DNA from: Pseudomonas sp. Teo4 | GTDB taxonomy: Bacteria; Pseudomonadota; Gammaproteobacteria; Pseudomonadales; Pseudomonadaceae | Assembly (NCBI RefSeq): GCF_034387475.1 | Contig: NZ_JAXCIL010000002.1 | Span: forward strand, 1,736,001 to 1,800,000 | Length of the DNA: 64,000 bases | Direction: 5' to 3' | Part shown: piece after piece, positions 7,944-17,562 of the stretch | How positions within the stretch are numbered: position 1 is the first letter of the stretch | Layout: each line of letters starts with the position of its first letter | Program-made: the position numbers and the translations under genes | The notes under the pieces: generated by a model | What the model saw: only the letters and a program-made list of their open reading frames with translations | What the model was told of the DNA's origin: nothing | The model's database searches: none

Positions 7944-8420
7944 ATGACCCTGAAGACCATCGAAGGTACCTTCATCGCCCCCAAAGGTCGCTATGCTTTG
8001 GTGGTTGGCCGCTTCAACAGCTTCGTCGTCGAAAGCCTGGTAAGCGGTGCAGTCGATGCCCTGGTTCGCCATGGCGTCAGCGAAAGCGACATCACCATCA
8101 TCCGTGCCCCGGGCGCGTTCGAAATCCCGCTGGTGGCCCAGAAAGTCGCCCAGCAAGGTGAATACGACGCGATCATCGCCCTGGGCGCAGTGATCCGTGG
8201 CGGTACCCCGCACTTCGAATACGTGGCGGGCGAATGCACCAAGGGCCTGGCCCAGGTGTCCATGGAGTTCGGTGTACCGGTCGCCTTCGGCGTCCTGACC
8301 GTCGACTCCATCGAGCAAGCCATCGAGCGTTCCGGCACCAAGGCCGGTAACAAAGGTGCTGAAGCTGCCCTGTCCGCTCTGGAAATGGTCAGCCTGCTGG
8401 CGCAGTTGGAGGCCAAGTGA
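7944..8420 (+). CDS. ribH: 6,7-dimethyl-8-ribityllumazine synthase
   Basis: A 158-residue lumazine synthase that condenses DHBP with 5-amino-6-ribitylaminouracil. Diagnostic motifs are [11 protein letters not shown] near residue 20, [10 protein letters not shown] (residues 54-63), [16 protein letters not shown] (83-98) and [11 protein letters not shown] 7944 ([10 protein letters not shown]) is chosen; an in-frame ATG 36 bases upstream lies in the hairpin region and adds residues not seen in the family. It overlaps nusB as GTGA. Confidence 0.97.
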   Translation: MTLKTIEGTFIAPKGRYALVVGRFNSFVVESLVSGAVDALVRHGVSESDITIIRAPGAFEIPLVAQKVAQQGEYDAIIALGAVIRGGTPHFEYVAGECTKGLAQVSMEFGVPVAFGVLTVDSIEQAIERSGTKAGNKGAEAALSALEMVSLLAQLEAK

Positions 8421-8917
8421 TTAGCGACGAAAGCGATCGTTTCAACCCGCGCGATCCAAAACCTGCGGATGCCGGCAAGCCATCGAAGAGCGCCAAGCGC
8501 CGCGAAGCCCGCAAGCTCGCGACCCAGGCCCTGTACCAATGGCACATGGCTCAGCATTCGCTGAACGAGATCGAGGCACAATTCCGGGTCGATAACGATT
8601 TCTCCGATGTCGATGGCGCCTATTTCCGCGAAATCCTGCACGGGGTTCCGGCAATCAAGGTCGAGATCGATACGGCCCTGGCACCTTGCCTGGACCTGGC
8701 ATTGGAAGAGCTCGACCCGGTCGAGCTGGCTGTGCTGCGTCTGTCCACCTGGGAGTTCATCAAGCGCGTCGACGTACCGTACCGCGTGGTGATCAACGAA
8801 GGTGTGGAACTGGCCAAGGTCTTCGGCGCCACCGACGGCCACAAGTTCGTCAACGGTGTGCTGGACAAGCTCGCACCGACCCTGCGTGAAGCAGAAGTCA
8901 AGGCGAACAAGCGCTGA
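8417..8917 (+). CDS. nusB: Transcription antitermination factor NusB
   Basis: A 166-residue all-alpha RNA-binding protein that, with NusE (S10), binds boxA of rRNA leaders. The core runs from [16 protein letters not shown] to [16 protein letters not shown]...[30 protein letters not shown], matching the family throughout. The GTG at 8417 overlaps the ribH stop, and a basic Pro/Lys-rich 25-residue N-terminus precedes the NusB domain. ribH-nusB-thiL-pgpA is a standard gamma-proteobacterial order. Confidence 0.96.
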   Translation: MISDESDRFNPRDPKPADAGKPSKSAKRREARKLATQALYQWHMAQHSLNEIEAQFRVDNDFSDVDGAYFREILHGVPAIKVEIDTALAPCLDLALEELDPVELAVLRLSTWEFIKRVDVPYRVVINEGVELAKVFGATDGHKFVNGVLDKLAPTLREAEVKANKR

Positions 8918-8935
8918 TTCTGGCGCTGTCGGGCC

Positions 8936-9898
8936 ATGGGTGAGTTCGAGCTGATCAACCGTTACTTCGCCGCCGCGTCCTGTGCGCAAGGCGGCGAAGG
9001 CGTGGTGCTGGGTATCGGTGACGACTGCGCCCTGCTGAGTCTTCCCCCTGGCGAGCAGTTGGCGGTGTCCACCGATACGCTGGTTGCCGGGGTGCACTTT
9101 CCCGCAATCTGCGACCCTTACCTGCTCGGCCAGCGCTCGCTGGCAGTGGCGGCCAGTGATCTGGCGGCCATGGGCGCCACGCCGATCGCTTTCACCCTCG
9201 CCCTGACCCTGCCTGATGTTGGCCCGGATTGGCTTGCGGCCTTTGCCGAAGGCCTCAGCAAAATGGCCCATCGTTGCCACATAAGCCTGATTGGTGGCGA
9301 TACCACGCGCGGCCCCTTGAGCATCAATGTGACCGTGTTCGGCAGGGTGCCGGCCGGCCAGGCGCTGCGTCGCAGCGGTGCAAGGCCAGGCGACTTGCTG
9401 TGTGTCGGTGCTCCGCTGGGCAACGCGGCGGGTGCATTGCCGTTGGTGCTGGGGGAGCGCGAGGCGCCGGCCGAGCTGGCCGAGCCTTTGTTGAGCCACT
9501 TCTGGTCGCCGATGCCACAGCTGAGCCTGGGCCTGATGCTGCGCGGGCGTGCCACTGCTGCACTGGACATCTCCGACGGTCTGCTCGCCGATTGCGGGCA
9601 TATCGCCAAGGCGTCTGGCGTCGCACTCGAGGTGAACCTGGCGCAGGTGCCAGTGTCTGCTGCCTTGCAGGCCTTCCTAGGGCAGGAAGCTGCCCAGTGG
9701 GCCGCGCTCACCGGTGGCGACGACTATGTACTGGCCTTCACCTTGCCGCCCGAGGCACTTTCAGCCCTGCAGAGCGCTGTGGCGGTGCATGTCATCGGCC
9801 GCGTGCTCGAGGGCCAGGGCGTGACTCTGCGTGACCCGCAGGGCCAGGACATCACCCCCGTGCAGCGGGGCTACCAACATTTTAGGGAGACACCGTGA
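8936..9898 (+). CDS. thiL: Thiamine-monophosphate kinase
   Basis: A 320-residue PurM-like kinase that makes thiamine diphosphate from thiamine monophosphate. It starts MGEFELINRYF and holds the Mg/ATP aspartates (GIGDDCALL, STDTLVAGVHF), GGDTTRGP and DISDGLLADCGHIA, with a GGDDYVLAF motif near the C-terminus. Its stop overlaps the GTG of pgpA. Translation is probably coupled through the operon. Confidence 0.96.
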   Translation: MGEFELINRYFAAASCAQGGEGVVLGIGDDCALLSLPPGEQLAVSTDTLVAGVHFPAICDPYLLGQRSLAVAASDLAAMGATPIAFTLALTLPDVGPDWLAAFAEGLSKMAHRCHISLIGGDTTRGPLSINVTVFGRVPAGQALRRSGARPGDLLCVGAPLGNAAGALPLVLGEREAPAELAEPLLSHFWSPMPQLSLGLMLRGRATAALDISDGLLADCGHIAKASGVALEVNLAQVPVSAALQAFLGQEAAQWAALTGGDDYVLAFTLPPEALSALQSAVAVHVIGRVLEGQGVTLRDPQGQDITPVQRGYQHFRETP

Positions 9899-10398
9899 CC
9901 GACCACCCCAACCAGGTGCCTGCGGAGTTCGTTCCGCCTTCGGTCTGGCGCAACCCCTGGCACTTCATTGCATTCGGCTTCGGTTCAGGCACGCTGCCCA
10001 AGGCCCCAGGTACCTGGGGTTCGCTGGTGGCGCTGCCGTTCATTCCGCTGTGGCAGATGCTGCCTGACTGGGGCTACTGGCTGCTGCTGGGCATCACCAT
10101 GCTGTTTGGCTTCTGGTTGTGCGGCAAAGTTGCGAATGACTTGCGTGTGCACGACCATGAAGGCATTGTCTGGGATGAGATGGTCGGCATGTGGATCACC
10201 CTGTGGCTGGTGCCAGAAGGATGGCAGTGGCTGCTGGCAGGGTTTTTGATGTTCCGCTTCTTCGACATCCTCAAGCCGTGGCCGATCCGCTGGGTCGACC
10301 GCCACGTGCATGGCGGTGTCGGAATCATGCTCGACGATATCCTGGCCGGCGTTTTTGCCTGGCTGGGCATGCAGGTTCTGGTATGGGTGGTGGCCTGA
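9895..10398 (+). CDS. pgpA: Phosphatidylglycerophosphatase A
   Basis: A 167-residue membrane phosphatase that dephosphorylates phosphatidylglycerol phosphate. Characteristic segments are GFGSGTLPKAPGTWGSL (near residue 25), DDHEGIVWDEMVGMWI-like (HDHEGIVWDEMVG), and FRFFDILKPWPIRWVDR, followed by a terminal hydrophobic helix. Start GTG 9895 overlaps thiL by 4 bases. Confidence 0.96.
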   Translation: MTDHPNQVPAEFVPPSVWRNPWHFIAFGFGSGTLPKAPGTWGSLVALPFIPLWQMLPDWGYWLLLGITMLFGFWLCGKVANDLRVHDHEGIVWDEMVGMWITLWLVPEGWQWLLAGFLMFRFFDILKPWPIRWVDRHVHGGVGIMLDDILAGVFAWLGMQVLVWVVA

Positions 10399-10412
10399 CA
10401 GGGAGCGCGTAA

Positions 10413-11162
10413 ATGGCCATAAGGACGATGCTGCTGGCAATGATGCTGATACTTGCCCCATGGGCAGGTAACGCGGCGGCCGAGGACACGCCCAGGCAGA
10501 TACACCTGGTCAGCGAAGAGTGGCTCGATTACACCAACGCGGACGGTACCGGGGTGGCCTGGGACGTGCTGCGCAAGGTGTTCGAGCCAGCCGGGGTCAA
10601 GGTGGTGGTGCAAAGCGCGCCTTACAGCCGCGCGGTTGGCCTGGTCAAACGGGGCACAGCCGATGCCTGGGTCGGTTCGTACAAGGAAGAGAACGACGAC
10701 AACCTGTACCCGCGCTGGCATTTCGATATGGACCATATCTATGCGCTGGGCCTGGTCAGCAAGCCTGTGCCGACACTGGACACTGTCGGTCAATACCGCC
10801 TGGCCTGGGTGCGCGGCTATGACTACGGCAGTTACCTGCCCAATGTGCACGACTTCCGTGAGATCCAACGGCGCGAAGGCATCCTGCCAATGCTCGAGCA
10901 CGACCGCGTTGACTTCTACATCGATGCGTTGACCGAGGTCGACTATGTGCTGGGGCAGGCGTCGCAACCAGAGCGCTTCCGCCGTACCCACGTGGCCGAA
11001 CTGCCGCTTTACCTGGCGTTTGGCCGCAGCGATCAGGCCAAGGCGTTGATCAAGGTGTTCGACAGGCGCATGGCCGAGTTGGTGCGAAGTGGTGAGCTCA
11101 AGCCAATCTTCGAGCACTGGAAGCAGCCGTACCCGTTTACCCCGGACAGCAAACCGCAGTGA
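10413..11162 (+). CDS. Periplasmic solute-binding protein (SBP family 3-like)
   Basis: A 249-residue protein with a Sec signal peptide (MAIRTMLLAMMLILAPWAGNAAA, cleavage near residue 24) and a bilobal amino-acid-binding-protein fold (EWLDYTNADGTGVAWDVLRKVFEPAGVKV..., MLEHDRVDFYIDALTEVDYVLG, KALIKVFDRRMAELVRSGEL). No permease or ATPase gene lies beside it. Orphan proteins of this type often act as sensors, or share a transporter encoded elsewhere. The ligand is not known. Confidence 0.8.
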   Translation: MAIRTMLLAMMLILAPWAGNAAAEDTPRQIHLVSEEWLDYTNADGTGVAWDVLRKVFEPAGVKVVVQSAPYSRAVGLVKRGTADAWVGSYKEENDDNLYPRWHFDMDHIYALGLVSKPVPTLDTVGQYRLAWVRGYDYGSYLPNVHDFREIQRREGILPMLEHDRVDFYIDALTEVDYVLGQASQPERFRRTHVAELPLYLAFGRSDQAKALIKVFDRRMAELVRSGELKPIFEHWKQPYPFTPDSKPQ

Positions 11163-11165
11163 GCC

Positions 11166-11186
11166 TTGGGCCGCGATGCGGCCCAA
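11166..11186 (+). terminator. Stem-loop after the solute-binding protein gene
   Basis: TTGGGCCGC (11166-11174), loop GAT, GCGGCCCAA (11178-11186): a perfect 9-bp stem starting 4 bases after the TGA. There is no T-run downstream, so termination is likely weak or the element mainly stabilises the 3' end. Confidence 0.5.
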
Positions 11187-11327
11187 TCGCCACAGACAAG
11201 CCGACTCCAACATCCAATAAGCATCGAACTTTTCGATCTTAAGCCACGGTATTCAGCCTGCGCACAGGCGCCGGCCTGCTGATACAATCGGCGCACGTGA
11301 AATTTCAAACTTATCCAGGAGCACAAC

Positions 11328-11945
11328 GTGCCCGTCGTCTTTGTTGCCGCCTCGAAACTCCCGACGCCCTTCGCGATCTTCACCATGCATGGCTTCCTCG
11401 ACGAAGCCACTGGCCGTGAGCATGTAGTGCTCAGCCTGGGTGATATCGCCGACGGCCAGCCGGTGCTGGGGCGCCTGCACTCCGAGTGCCTGACCGGCGA
11501 TGCCCTGTTCAGCCAGCGCTGCGACTGTGGCTCGCAGCTGGAAGCCGCATTGCAGGCCATCGCCCGCGAAGGCCGTGGCGTGCTGCTTTACCTGCGTCAG
11601 GAAGGCCGTGGTATTGGCCTGCTGAACAAGATTCGCGCCTATGAGCTGCAAGATGGTGGTGCCGATACCGTCGAGGCCAACGAACGCCTGGGCTTTGCCG
11701 CCGACCAGCGTGACTACGCCATGTGCCTGCCGATGCTTGAGCACCTGGGCGTTCAGTCGTTGCGTCTGATGACCAACAACCCGCGCAAGGTCAAAGCCCT
11801 GACCGACATGAACATCAAAGTTGCCGAGCGCGTGCCGCTGCACACCGGCCACAACCCGCACAACCGCCTGTACCTGGCGACCAAGGCTGACAAGCTCGGC
11901 CACATGATGGGCAACAAGCATCAGGGCGAGGTGCCCCAGGCGTGA
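11328..11945 (+). CDS. ribA: GTP cyclohydrolase II
   Basis: A 205-residue stand-alone enzyme for the first committed step of riboflavin synthesis (GTP to 2,5-diamino-6-ribosylamino-pyrimidinone 5'-phosphate). The zinc ligands C54, C65 and C67 ([18 protein letters not shown]), the catalytic region [10 protein letters not shown] and the C-terminal [10 protein letters not shown] are all intact, in contrast to the fused domain at 6761-7852. GTG 11328 follows CAGGAG. It overlaps the next gene by GTGA. Confidence 0.96.
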   Translation: MPVVFVAASKLPTPFAIFTMHGFLDEATGREHVVLSLGDIADGQPVLGRLHSECLTGDALFSQRCDCGSQLEAALQAIAREGRGVLLYLRQEGRGIGLLNKIRAYELQDGGADTVEANERLGFAADQRDYAMCLPMLEHLGVQSLRLMTNNPRKVKALTDMNIKVAERVPLHTGHNPHNRLYLATKADKLGHMMGNKHQGEVPQA

Positions 11946-12361
11946 CACGGGGCCAGGTGAAACGGCGGCTGGAGCTGGCCTGGTGGCAATACCTGGCGGT
12001 CGGCCTGGTGCCGCTGCCGGTCATGGCCTGGGCCTTCGGCGGTGGCGATGCACTGGTCCCGGTGCTGGCCATGCCGCTGTTCATTGCCGGTGCTGCCACC
12101 ATGTTTCTCAGCCTGCCGCGCTTCGGCGCCTACAAACGCGCCTTGATCGCCACTTCCAAGGTGCTGGGAACGGCTGAAGAGCCCGCAGCCTGGATCGAGC
12201 TGGCCCGTGTCCGGCGGCTGGCGATGCTGTACGCCTGTTTCCCCGCCTGGGTCGCGGCACTGTCGGTGCTGGTGGGCCTTGAAGCCGTGCCGCAAATTCT
12301 TCTGGCGCTGTCCACTGTGGTGGTGCTGTACCTCTACCGTATTCCACGTCAGTTGGGCTGA
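11942..12361 (+). CDS. Small integral membrane protein, unknown function
   Basis: A 139-residue protein with four likely membrane segments: about residues 17-32 ([19 protein letters not shown]), 36-56 ([20 protein letters not shown]), 92-112 ([20 protein letters not shown]) and 117-133. A basic cytoplasmic loop joins the two hairpins ([17 protein letters not shown]). Start GTG 11942 overlaps the ribA stop, and its stop overlaps the next ATG (TGATG), so ribA, this gene and the btuF-like gene are coupled. I recognise no functional motif. Confidence 0.75.
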   Translation: MTRGQVKRRLELAWWQYLAVGLVPLPVMAWAFGGGDALVPVLAMPLFIAGAATMFLSLPRFGAYKRALIATSKVLGTAEEPAAWIELARVRRLAMLYACFPAWVAALSVLVGLEAVPQILLALSTVVVLYLYRIPRQLG

Positions 12362-13167
12362 TGCGCATCGTCCTGTGCCTGTTGGTGCTGCTGGCGGGCA
12401 GTGCTTGGGCGCAGGAACCGCTGCGGGTGATCAGCCTGACACCCTCGATGACCGAAATCATGCTCGAGCTGCAGGCCGACGACCTGTTGGTGGGTGTGCT
12501 CGACGGTGGTGAGCGACCGGCCGCGTTGCGTGCCTTGCCTTCGGTGGGGCGGTACGGGCAACTGGACATGGAGCGTTTACTGAGCCTTGAGCCCGACCTG
12601 CTGTTGCTGTGGCCTGGCAGTGTGCCGCCAGCCCAGCGCGACCAGCTCAAGCGCTTGGGGATCGAGACCTTCAGCGCCGAGCCCCACACCCTCGAACAAC
12701 TCATCGAGCAGATTGAAGCTATAGCCGAACGTGTAGGCCGTGGCGAGCAAGGGCATCGATACGCCGTGTCACTTCGAGAGCGTGTGCGGCAGCTGCGTCA
12801 GCACTATCGGCGCGAACAGCCCCTAGGCGTGTTCTATCAAGTGTGGGACAAACCGCTCTTTACCGTTGGCGCCAAGCAGGTGATCAGCGACGCGCTGGCT
12901 GTGTGCGGGGCACGGAACGTGTTCGACGATCTTGACCTGCCTGCACCGCAGGTTGGCGTAGAGGCGGTGCTTCAGCGTGATCCGCAGGTGATTCTGGCCG
13001 GTGATGAGGCGCAATTGGCCAGTTGGAAAGCCTGGCCGCGATTGCGTGCCGTGGCGGGAAACCGCTTGCTGGTGGTGCCAGACAAGGGCCTGGAGCGGCC
13101 CAGCGGGCAGATGATCGACGCCACCGAGCGTCTGTGTGCGTTGCTGGAGGCCCAAGCGCCAGAGTGA
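12361..13167 (+). CDS. btuF: BtuF-like cobalamin/metal-chelate-binding periplasmic protein
   Basis: A 268-residue periplasmic binding protein with signal peptide [17 protein letters not shown]. The rest is a class III (helical-backbone) binding protein: RVISLTPSMTEIMLEL at the start, PSVGRYGQLDMERLLSLEPDLLL in the middle, ISDALAVCGARNVFDDL and DPQVILAG later. This pattern matches BtuF/cobalamin-binding proteins. No btuC or btuD lies next to it. Cobalamin supply would fit the B12-dependent ethanolamine lyase at 41773-43994, but that link is speculative. Confidence 0.8.
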   Translation: MRIVLCLLVLLAGSAWAQEPLRVISLTPSMTEIMLELQADDLLVGVLDGGERPAALRALPSVGRYGQLDMERLLSLEPDLLLLWPGSVPPAQRDQLKRLGIETFSAEPHTLEQLIEQIEAIAERVGRGEQGHRYAVSLRERVRQLRQHYRREQPLGVFYQVWDKPLFTVGAKQVISDALAVCGARNVFDDLDLPAPQVGVEAVLQRDPQVILAGDEAQLASWKAWPRLRAVAGNRLLVVPDKGLERPSGQMIDATERLCALLEAQAPE

Positions 13168-13191
13168 ACCCAGGCGCTCGGGCCTCAGCCC

Positions 13192-15087
13192 TTACAGGCC
13201 GAGCTTGGCCATCCGCGCTTTGATCGAAGCTTCGATACCAGCAGCGTCCAGGCCGCATTCGGCGAGCATTTGCGCAGGCTTGGCATGCTCGACGTAGATG
13301 TCTGGCAGCCCAAGGTGCAGCAGCGGTTTGACCACGCCCTCGCTGGCCAGGAACTCGCCAACGGCCGCGCCGGCACCACCCATGATGGCGTTCTCTTCGA
13401 TGGTCACCAGCAGTTCATGGCTGGCCGCCAGCTCGCGGACCAGTGCTTCGTCCAGAGGCTTGACGAAGCGCATGTCGACCACGGTTGCGTTGATCTGCTC
13501 AGCGACTTGCAGGGCTTCGGTCAACTGCACACCAAACACCAGCAAGGCGACTTTCTCACCCTGGCGGCGGACCACGCCCTTGCCGATTTCCAGAGGTTCG
13601 AGATCACCGCTGATCGGCGCATTCGGGCCGGTGCCACGCGGGTAGCGAACGGCTGCAGGGCCGTTGTAGCGGTGGCCGGTAGTGAGCATCTTGCGCAGCT
13701 CGTTCTCGTCGCTTGGGGTCATCACCACGATGCCCGGGATACAGCGCAGGTACGACAGGTCGTAGCTGCCGGCGTGGGTCGGGCCGTCTTCGCCGACCAG
13801 GCCGGCGCGGTCGATGGCGAACAGTACGTCGAGGTTCTGCACCGCCACATCGTGAATCAGTTGGTCGTAGGCGCGCTGCAGGAAGGTCGAGTAGATCGCC
13901 ACCACTGGTTTGGCACCTTCGCAGGCCATGCCGGCGGCCAGGGTGACGGCGTGCTGCTCGGCAATGGCCACGTCGAAGTAGCGCTCCGGGTAGCGTTCGC
14001 TGAAGGCGACCAGGTCAGAGCCTTCTTTCATCGCCGGGGTAATGCCTACCAGACGGTTGTCGGCGGCGGCCATGTCGCACAGCCACTGACCAAATACCGC
14101 GGAATATTTCGGGCCACTGGCTTTCTTCGGCGCGGCAGGCTTGTCGGCCGGCTCCAGCTTGGTGATGGCGTGGTAGCCGATCGGGTCGACCTCGGCCGGG
14201 GCGAAGCCTTTGCCTTTCTTGGTCACCACGTGCAGGAACTGCGGGCCCTTGAGGTCACGCATGTTGCGCAGCGTGGCGATCATGGTGGGCAGGTCGTGGC
14301 CGTCGATCGGGCCGATGTAGTTCCAGCCCAGCTCTTCGAACAGGGTGCCGGGAGCCAGCATGCCCTTGGCGTATTCCTCGGTGCGGCGGGCGATTTCCCA
14401 GGCGCCAGGCAGACGCGACAGCACCTTCTTGCTGCCCTCGCGCATGCTCGAATAGGTGCGGCTGGAGAGGATCTTGGCCAGGTAGTTGGACAGGCCGCCG
14501 ACGTTGCGCGAAATCGACATGTCGTTGTCGTTGAGGATCACCAGCATGTCGGCGTCGACTTCCTGGGCGTGGTTCAACGCTTCGAAGGCCATGCCGGCAG
14601 TGAGGGCGCCGTCGCCGATCACCGCGATCGACTTGCGCGGGTCGTTCTGCAGGCGTGCGGCAATGGCCATGCCCAGCGCGGCGCTGATCGAGGTGCTGGA
14701 GTGGCCGACGCCAAAGGTGTCGTACTCGCTTTCGCTGCGGCGCGGGAAAGCGGCGATGCCGTCCTTCTGGCGCAGGGTCAGCATGCGGTTGCGACGGCCG
14801 GTGAGAATCTTGTGCGGGTAGGCCTGGTGGCCAACGTCCCACACCAGGCGGTCATCCGGGGTGTCGAAGACGTAGTGCAGGGCAATCGTCAGTTCGATGA
14901 CGCCCAGACCGGCGCCGAAATGCCCACCGGTCTGACCGACGGTGTAGAGCAGCTCCTGGCGCAATTCGTCGGCCAGGGTCTCCAGGTCGGCTTCAGCCAG
15001 CCGGCGCAGGCCAGCAGGCGTGTCAGCGCGGTCGAGCAACGGCGTGACCGGGCGTTCGCGGGGAATCTCTTGAAACGTCGTGGGCAT
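13192..15087 (-). CDS. dxs: 1-deoxy-D-xylulose-5-phosphate synthase
   Basis: A 631-residue thiamine-diphosphate enzyme, first step of the MEP isoprenoid pathway. The TPP site [17 protein letters not shown] and LNDNDMSIS, the VGHSSTSIS loop, a transketolase pyrimidine domain ([17 protein letters not shown]) and a C-terminal domain ([16 protein letters not shown]) are present. ATG 15085-15087 ([13 protein letters not shown]) is used; the longer reading frame would run through the REP palindrome and encodes the VGAGLPA peptide seen whenever REP DNA is translated. Downstream of ispA and xseB, as in most pseudomonads. Confidence 0.97.
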   Translation of the reverse strand: MPTTFQEIPRERPVTPLLDRADTPAGLRRLAEADLETLADELRQELLYTVGQTGGHFGAGLGVIELTIALHYVFDTPDDRLVWDVGHQAYPHKILTGRRNRMLTLRQKDGIAAFPRRSESEYDTFGVGHSSTSISAALGMAIAARLQNDPRKSIAVIGDGALTAGMAFEALNHAQEVDADMLVILNDNDMSISRNVGGLSNYLAKILSSRTYSSMREGSKKVLSRLPGAWEIARRTEEYAKGMLAPGTLFEELGWNYIGPIDGHDLPTMIATLRNMRDLKGPQFLHVVTKKGKGFAPAEVDPIGYHAITKLEPADKPAAPKKASGPKYSAVFGQWLCDMAAADNRLVGITPAMKEGSDLVAFSERYPERYFDVAIAEQHAVTLAAGMACEGAKPVVAIYSTFLQRAYDQLIHDVAVQNLDVLFAIDRAGLVGEDGPTHAGSYDLSYLRCIPGIVVMTPSDENELRKMLTTGHRYNGPAAVRYPRGTGPNAPISGDLEPLEIGKGVVRRQGEKVALLVFGVQLTEALQVAEQINATVVDMRFVKPLDEALVRELAASHELLVTIEENAIMGGAGAAVGEFLASEGVVKPLLHLGLPDIYVEHAKPAQMLAECGLDAAGIEASIKARMAKLGL

Positions 15088-15170
15088 CAGGCGAGTCGTT
15101 ATAGGTGTGAAGACGCGGCAGTTTACCCCATTGTGGGAAAAGTGCCCATTCAACCACAGGTTGCACGGCC

Positions 15171-15246
15171 CCTGTGGGAGCGGGTTTACCCGCGAATGCG
15201 GCGGTGAATCCGGCGTCGCATTCGCGGGTAAACCCGCTCCCACAGG
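15171..15246. repeat. REP pair, GCGGGTTTACCCGC type, perfect 30-bp arms
   Basis: Arms at 15171-15200 and 15217-15246 are exact reverse complements around a 16-base spacer. The core is GAGCGGGTTTACCCGCGAA, the common P. putida REP. It lies between dxs and ispA and could slow polymerase or protect mRNA ends. Confidence 0.95.
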
Positions 15247-15261
15247 GATTGGTGTCAGGGC

Positions 15262-16149
15262 TTAATGGCGGCGCTCGACGATGTAGCGGGCCAGAGCCCG
15301 CAGCGGCTCGGCGTTTTCGCCAAAACCATCGAGCGCAGCCAGCGCCTGGTCGCGCAGCTCCAGCGCATAGGCCTTGGCCGCCTCCAGCCCAAGCAGGGCC
15401 GGGTAGGTCGGTTTGTCACGGGCTATGTCAGCGCCCTGACGCTTGCCGAGGGTGGCGGTGTCGCTTTCCACGTCGAGGATGTCGTCCTGGACCTGGAACG
15501 CCAGGCCTATGGCCTGGGCATAGATTTTCAAGGCATCGAGCTGGGCTTGTTCGGCGCGGGCGCTGGCCAGGGCACCGAGGTGCACGCTGGCTTCGATCAA
15601 CGCGCCGGTCTTGTGCCGGTGCATGTACTCGAGCGCCTGCTGGTCCAGCTTCAGGCCCACCGAACCGAGGTCGATGGCCTGGCCGCCGACCATGCCGGCA
15701 GGCCCGGCGGCCTTGGCCAGGGCCTGGACCATCGCCAGGCGAATGCTGTCGGGCTGTGGGCTCAGGCGCGGGTCGAGCAGGGCGGTGAAGGCCAGGCTTT
15801 GCAGGCCATCGCCAGCAAGAATGGCACAGGCTTCGTCGAAGGCCTTGTGGGTAGTTGGTTGGCCACGACGCAGGTCATCGTCGTCCATGGCCGGCAAGTC
15901 GTCGTGCACCAGCGAATAGGCGTGGATCAACTCTACCGCGCAGGCTGCGCCGTTGGCCTGTTCGGCCGGGGCACCCAGGGCTTCGCAGGCGGCATAGGCG
16001 AGCAGCGGGCGTACCCGCTTGCCACCGTTCATGACGCTGTAGCGCATCGCGGCGTAGAGGCGTTCAAGCTCCTTGGACGGGGCTACGAACAGGGGTTCCA
16101 GTGCGGCGTCGACACGAGCCTGGCTGCTGGCCTGGTAAGCGCTGATCAT
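15262..16149 (-). CDS. ispA: Farnesyl diphosphate synthase (polyprenyl synthetase)
   Basis: A 295-residue trans-prenyltransferase. The first aspartate-rich motif is [19 protein letters not shown], and the second is [22 protein letters not shown] and GDGLQSLAF also fit. It produces farnesyl diphosphate downstream of the MEP pathway fed by dxs. The ATG at 16147-16149 overlaps the xseB stop (ATGA), so the unit is xseB-ispA-dxs. Confidence 0.97.
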   Translation of the reverse strand: MISAYQASSQARVDAALEPLFVAPSKELERLYAAMRYSVMNGGKRVRPLLAYAACEALGAPAEQANGAACAVELIHAYSLVHDDLPAMDDDDLRRGQPTTHKAFDEACAILAGDGLQSLAFTALLDPRLSPQPDSIRLAMVQALAKAAGPAGMVGGQAIDLGSVGLKLDQQALEYMHRHKTGALIEASVHLGALASARAEQAQLDALKIYAQAIGLAFQVQDDILDVESDTATLGKRQGADIARDKPTYPALLGLEAAKAYALELRDQALAALDGFGENAEPLRALARYIVERRH

Positions 16150-16388
16150 GCTTCTGGCTCCGCATCGAAGGGTTGGGCGGCCAGTTCGCCGTCCCGCTCC
16201 AGCAGAATCTGTACTTTCTGTTCGGCCTGGGCCAGCGCCCCCTGGCAATCACGGGTCAGGGCAATGCCTTGTTCAAAGGCGGCCAGCGACTCTTCCAGCG
16301 ACAATTCGCCGTTCTCCAGGCGCTCGACCAGGGCTTGCAGGTCTGCGAGGGATTGCTCGAAATCGATGGAGGCTTTTTTGCGGGCCAT
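16146..16388 (-). CDS. xseB: Exonuclease VII small subunit
   Basis: An 80-residue helical protein ([35 protein letters not shown]) matching XseB, which forms exonuclease VII with XseA for single-strand DNA degradation. The acidic C-terminus and size are normal. It is the promoter-proximal gene of the xseB-ispA-dxs operon. Confidence 0.95.
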   Translation of the reverse strand: MARKKASIDFEQSLADLQALVERLENGELSLEESLAAFEQGIALTRDCQGALAQAEQKVQILLERDGELAAQPFDAEPEA

Positions 16389-16485
16389 GGCGACTGTCTC
16401 GGTGGTGTTCAGAACGGCGCGACACTAGCAGAGCGGGGCGGGGGGAGCAAACTTCAGGGCGTCTGAGGTTGGGTTTGCCGGCCCT

Positions 16486-16567
16486 TTCGCGGGTAAACCC
16501 GCTCCCACAGGTTCGGTGCAGGTTTCAAGCTATGTACAGAACCTGTGGGAGCGGGTTTACCCGCGAA
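16486..16567. repeat. REP pair, GCGGGTTTACCCGC type
   Basis: Arms 16486-16513 and 16540-16567 are 28-bp reverse complements with a 26-base spacer. The pair lies between the start of xseB and the end of ribB, with the ribB stop 30 bases beyond it, where it may act as a 3' mRNA barrier. Confidence 0.93.
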
Positions 16568-16596
16568 TGGGCCGCAAAGCGGCCCCGTACGATGGA

Positions 16597-17247
16597 TCAG
16601 GCCATCTCGGCTTCTTGCTCCAGCATCGCCTCGCGGTAGCGCGCCAGCTCTTCAATGGTCAGTACCGGCAGGTTGTACTGCCGAGCATACACTGCCACTT
16701 CTTCACCCCGGGCCATGCTGCCATCGGGGTTCATCAGCTCGCACAGCACCGCAGCCGGGCGCAGCCCTGCCAAGCGCGCCAGGTCCACCGAGCCTTCGGT
16801 GTGTCCACGGCGAGTCAATACCCCGCCATTGCGGGCGCGCAGCGGGAATACATGACCGGGGCTGACGATATGGCGCTGCTCGGCGGTCGAGCGCAGGGCG
16901 GCTTCGATGGTGGTGATGCGGTCCTGGGCCGACACCCCGGTGCTCACGCCTTCGGCAGCTTCGATGCTGACGGTGAAACCAGTGCCATGCCGAGCCTGGT
17001 TGTTCTGCACCATTGGCGCCAACTCCAGGGCGTCGACGGTGGCTTCGTCCAGGCACAGGCAAACGATCCCGCTGCAGTCGCGAATCATCATGGCCATGGT
17101 TTGCAGCGACAGGTTTTCGGCAGCGGCGACGATGTCGGCTTCGTCCTCGCGGTCGTCATCGTCGAGCAGCAGCACGGGGCGGCCGGCCTGGAAGGCGGCG
17201 ATGGCGGCGTTAACGTTAGGGAATTGCAGGTGATGCTTGGTGGACAT
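16597..17247 (-). CDS. ribB: 3,4-dihydroxy-2-butanone-4-phosphate synthase (stand-alone)
   Basis: A 216-residue single-domain DHBP synthase. It has [12 protein letters not shown] (catalytic acidic loop, residues 34-45), the conserved cysteine region [37 protein letters not shown] and [13 protein letters not shown]. It is the second copy of this activity in the window besides RibBX. ATG 17245-17247 ([10 protein letters not shown]) follows GAGGAGC. An FMN riboswitch covers its leader, so expression should fall when FMN is plentiful. Confidence 0.96.
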   Translation of the reverse strand: MSTKHHLQFPNVNAAIAAFQAGRPVLLLDDDDREDEADIVAAAENLSLQTMAMMIRDCSGIVCLCLDEATVDALELAPMVQNNQARHGTGFTVSIEAAEGVSTGVSAQDRITTIEAALRSTAEQRHIVSPGHVFPLRARNGGVLTRRGHTEGSVDLARLAGLRPAAVLCELMNPDGSMARGEEVAVYARQYNLPVLTIEELARYREAMLEQEAEMA

Positions 17248-17301
17248 GAAACGCTCCTCGTGAATGATCGATGAACGTCTCGGGGCGAACAAAATGCGCG
17301 C

Positions 17302-17326
17302 GCAGGGGCGCCCGAATGGCCCCTGC
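17302..17326 (-). terminator. Expression-platform hairpin of the FMN riboswitch
   Basis: GCAGGGGC and GCCCCTGC (8-bp arms, plus-strand 17302-17309 and 17319-17326) lie directly downstream of the aptamer in the ribB leader. On the transcribed strand they are followed by a short T-rich stretch (ATTTTGTT). This could be an intrinsic terminator formed when FMN binds. Confidence 0.65.
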
Positions 17327-17330
17327 CTGA

Positions 17331-17468
17331 CGCCTTCTTTCATCCGGACTATGACCGTCGGCTCTGGAGTCGCACCAGATCTGCTGACCCCCGGCATGGC
17401 CGGGGCGCTCGCGGGCTCATCTTTCGATTTACCGCCGGTGGGGACTTTCACCCCGCCCTGAAGACCGG
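17331..17468 (-). promoter_or_regulatory. FMN riboswitch (RFN element)
   Basis: On the minus strand the leader contains the canonical RFN blocks in order: GGGCGGGGTGAAAGTCCCCA, CCGGCGGTAAAT, a GAGCCCGCGAGCG helix, GGTCAGCAGATCTGGTG, CTCCAGAGCCGACGGTCATA and GTCCGGATGAAAGAAGG. It lies upstream of ribB with about 85 bases between it and the start codon. The aptamer family is certain from these blocks; the mode of control (termination or start-site masking) is inferred. Confidence 0.95.
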
Positions 17469-17562
17469 GCAAGCATACCGCACTGTGCCACCCCGCTGGC
17501 AACCCGGCGGCCTACGACCTTCGGCGGTATCATGCGGTCATGGTCTTTTTGGAAGCGACACG

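Noticed and set aside
4826..7984. A 1052-codon open frame on the minus strand across ribD, ribE and ribBX
   Set aside because: It is opposite strongly supported rib genes and its product is His/Gly/Ala-rich antisense sequence. High GC makes such long shadow frames common.
13270..15207. A 645-codon plus-strand frame opposite dxs
   Set aside because: It mirrors the dxs gene, and its tail translates the REP element. No domain is visible.
15171..15246. Repeated palindromes considered as a possible CRISPR array
   Set aside because: They occur in scattered pairs, not as regularly spaced repeats with unique spacers, and no cas genes are present.
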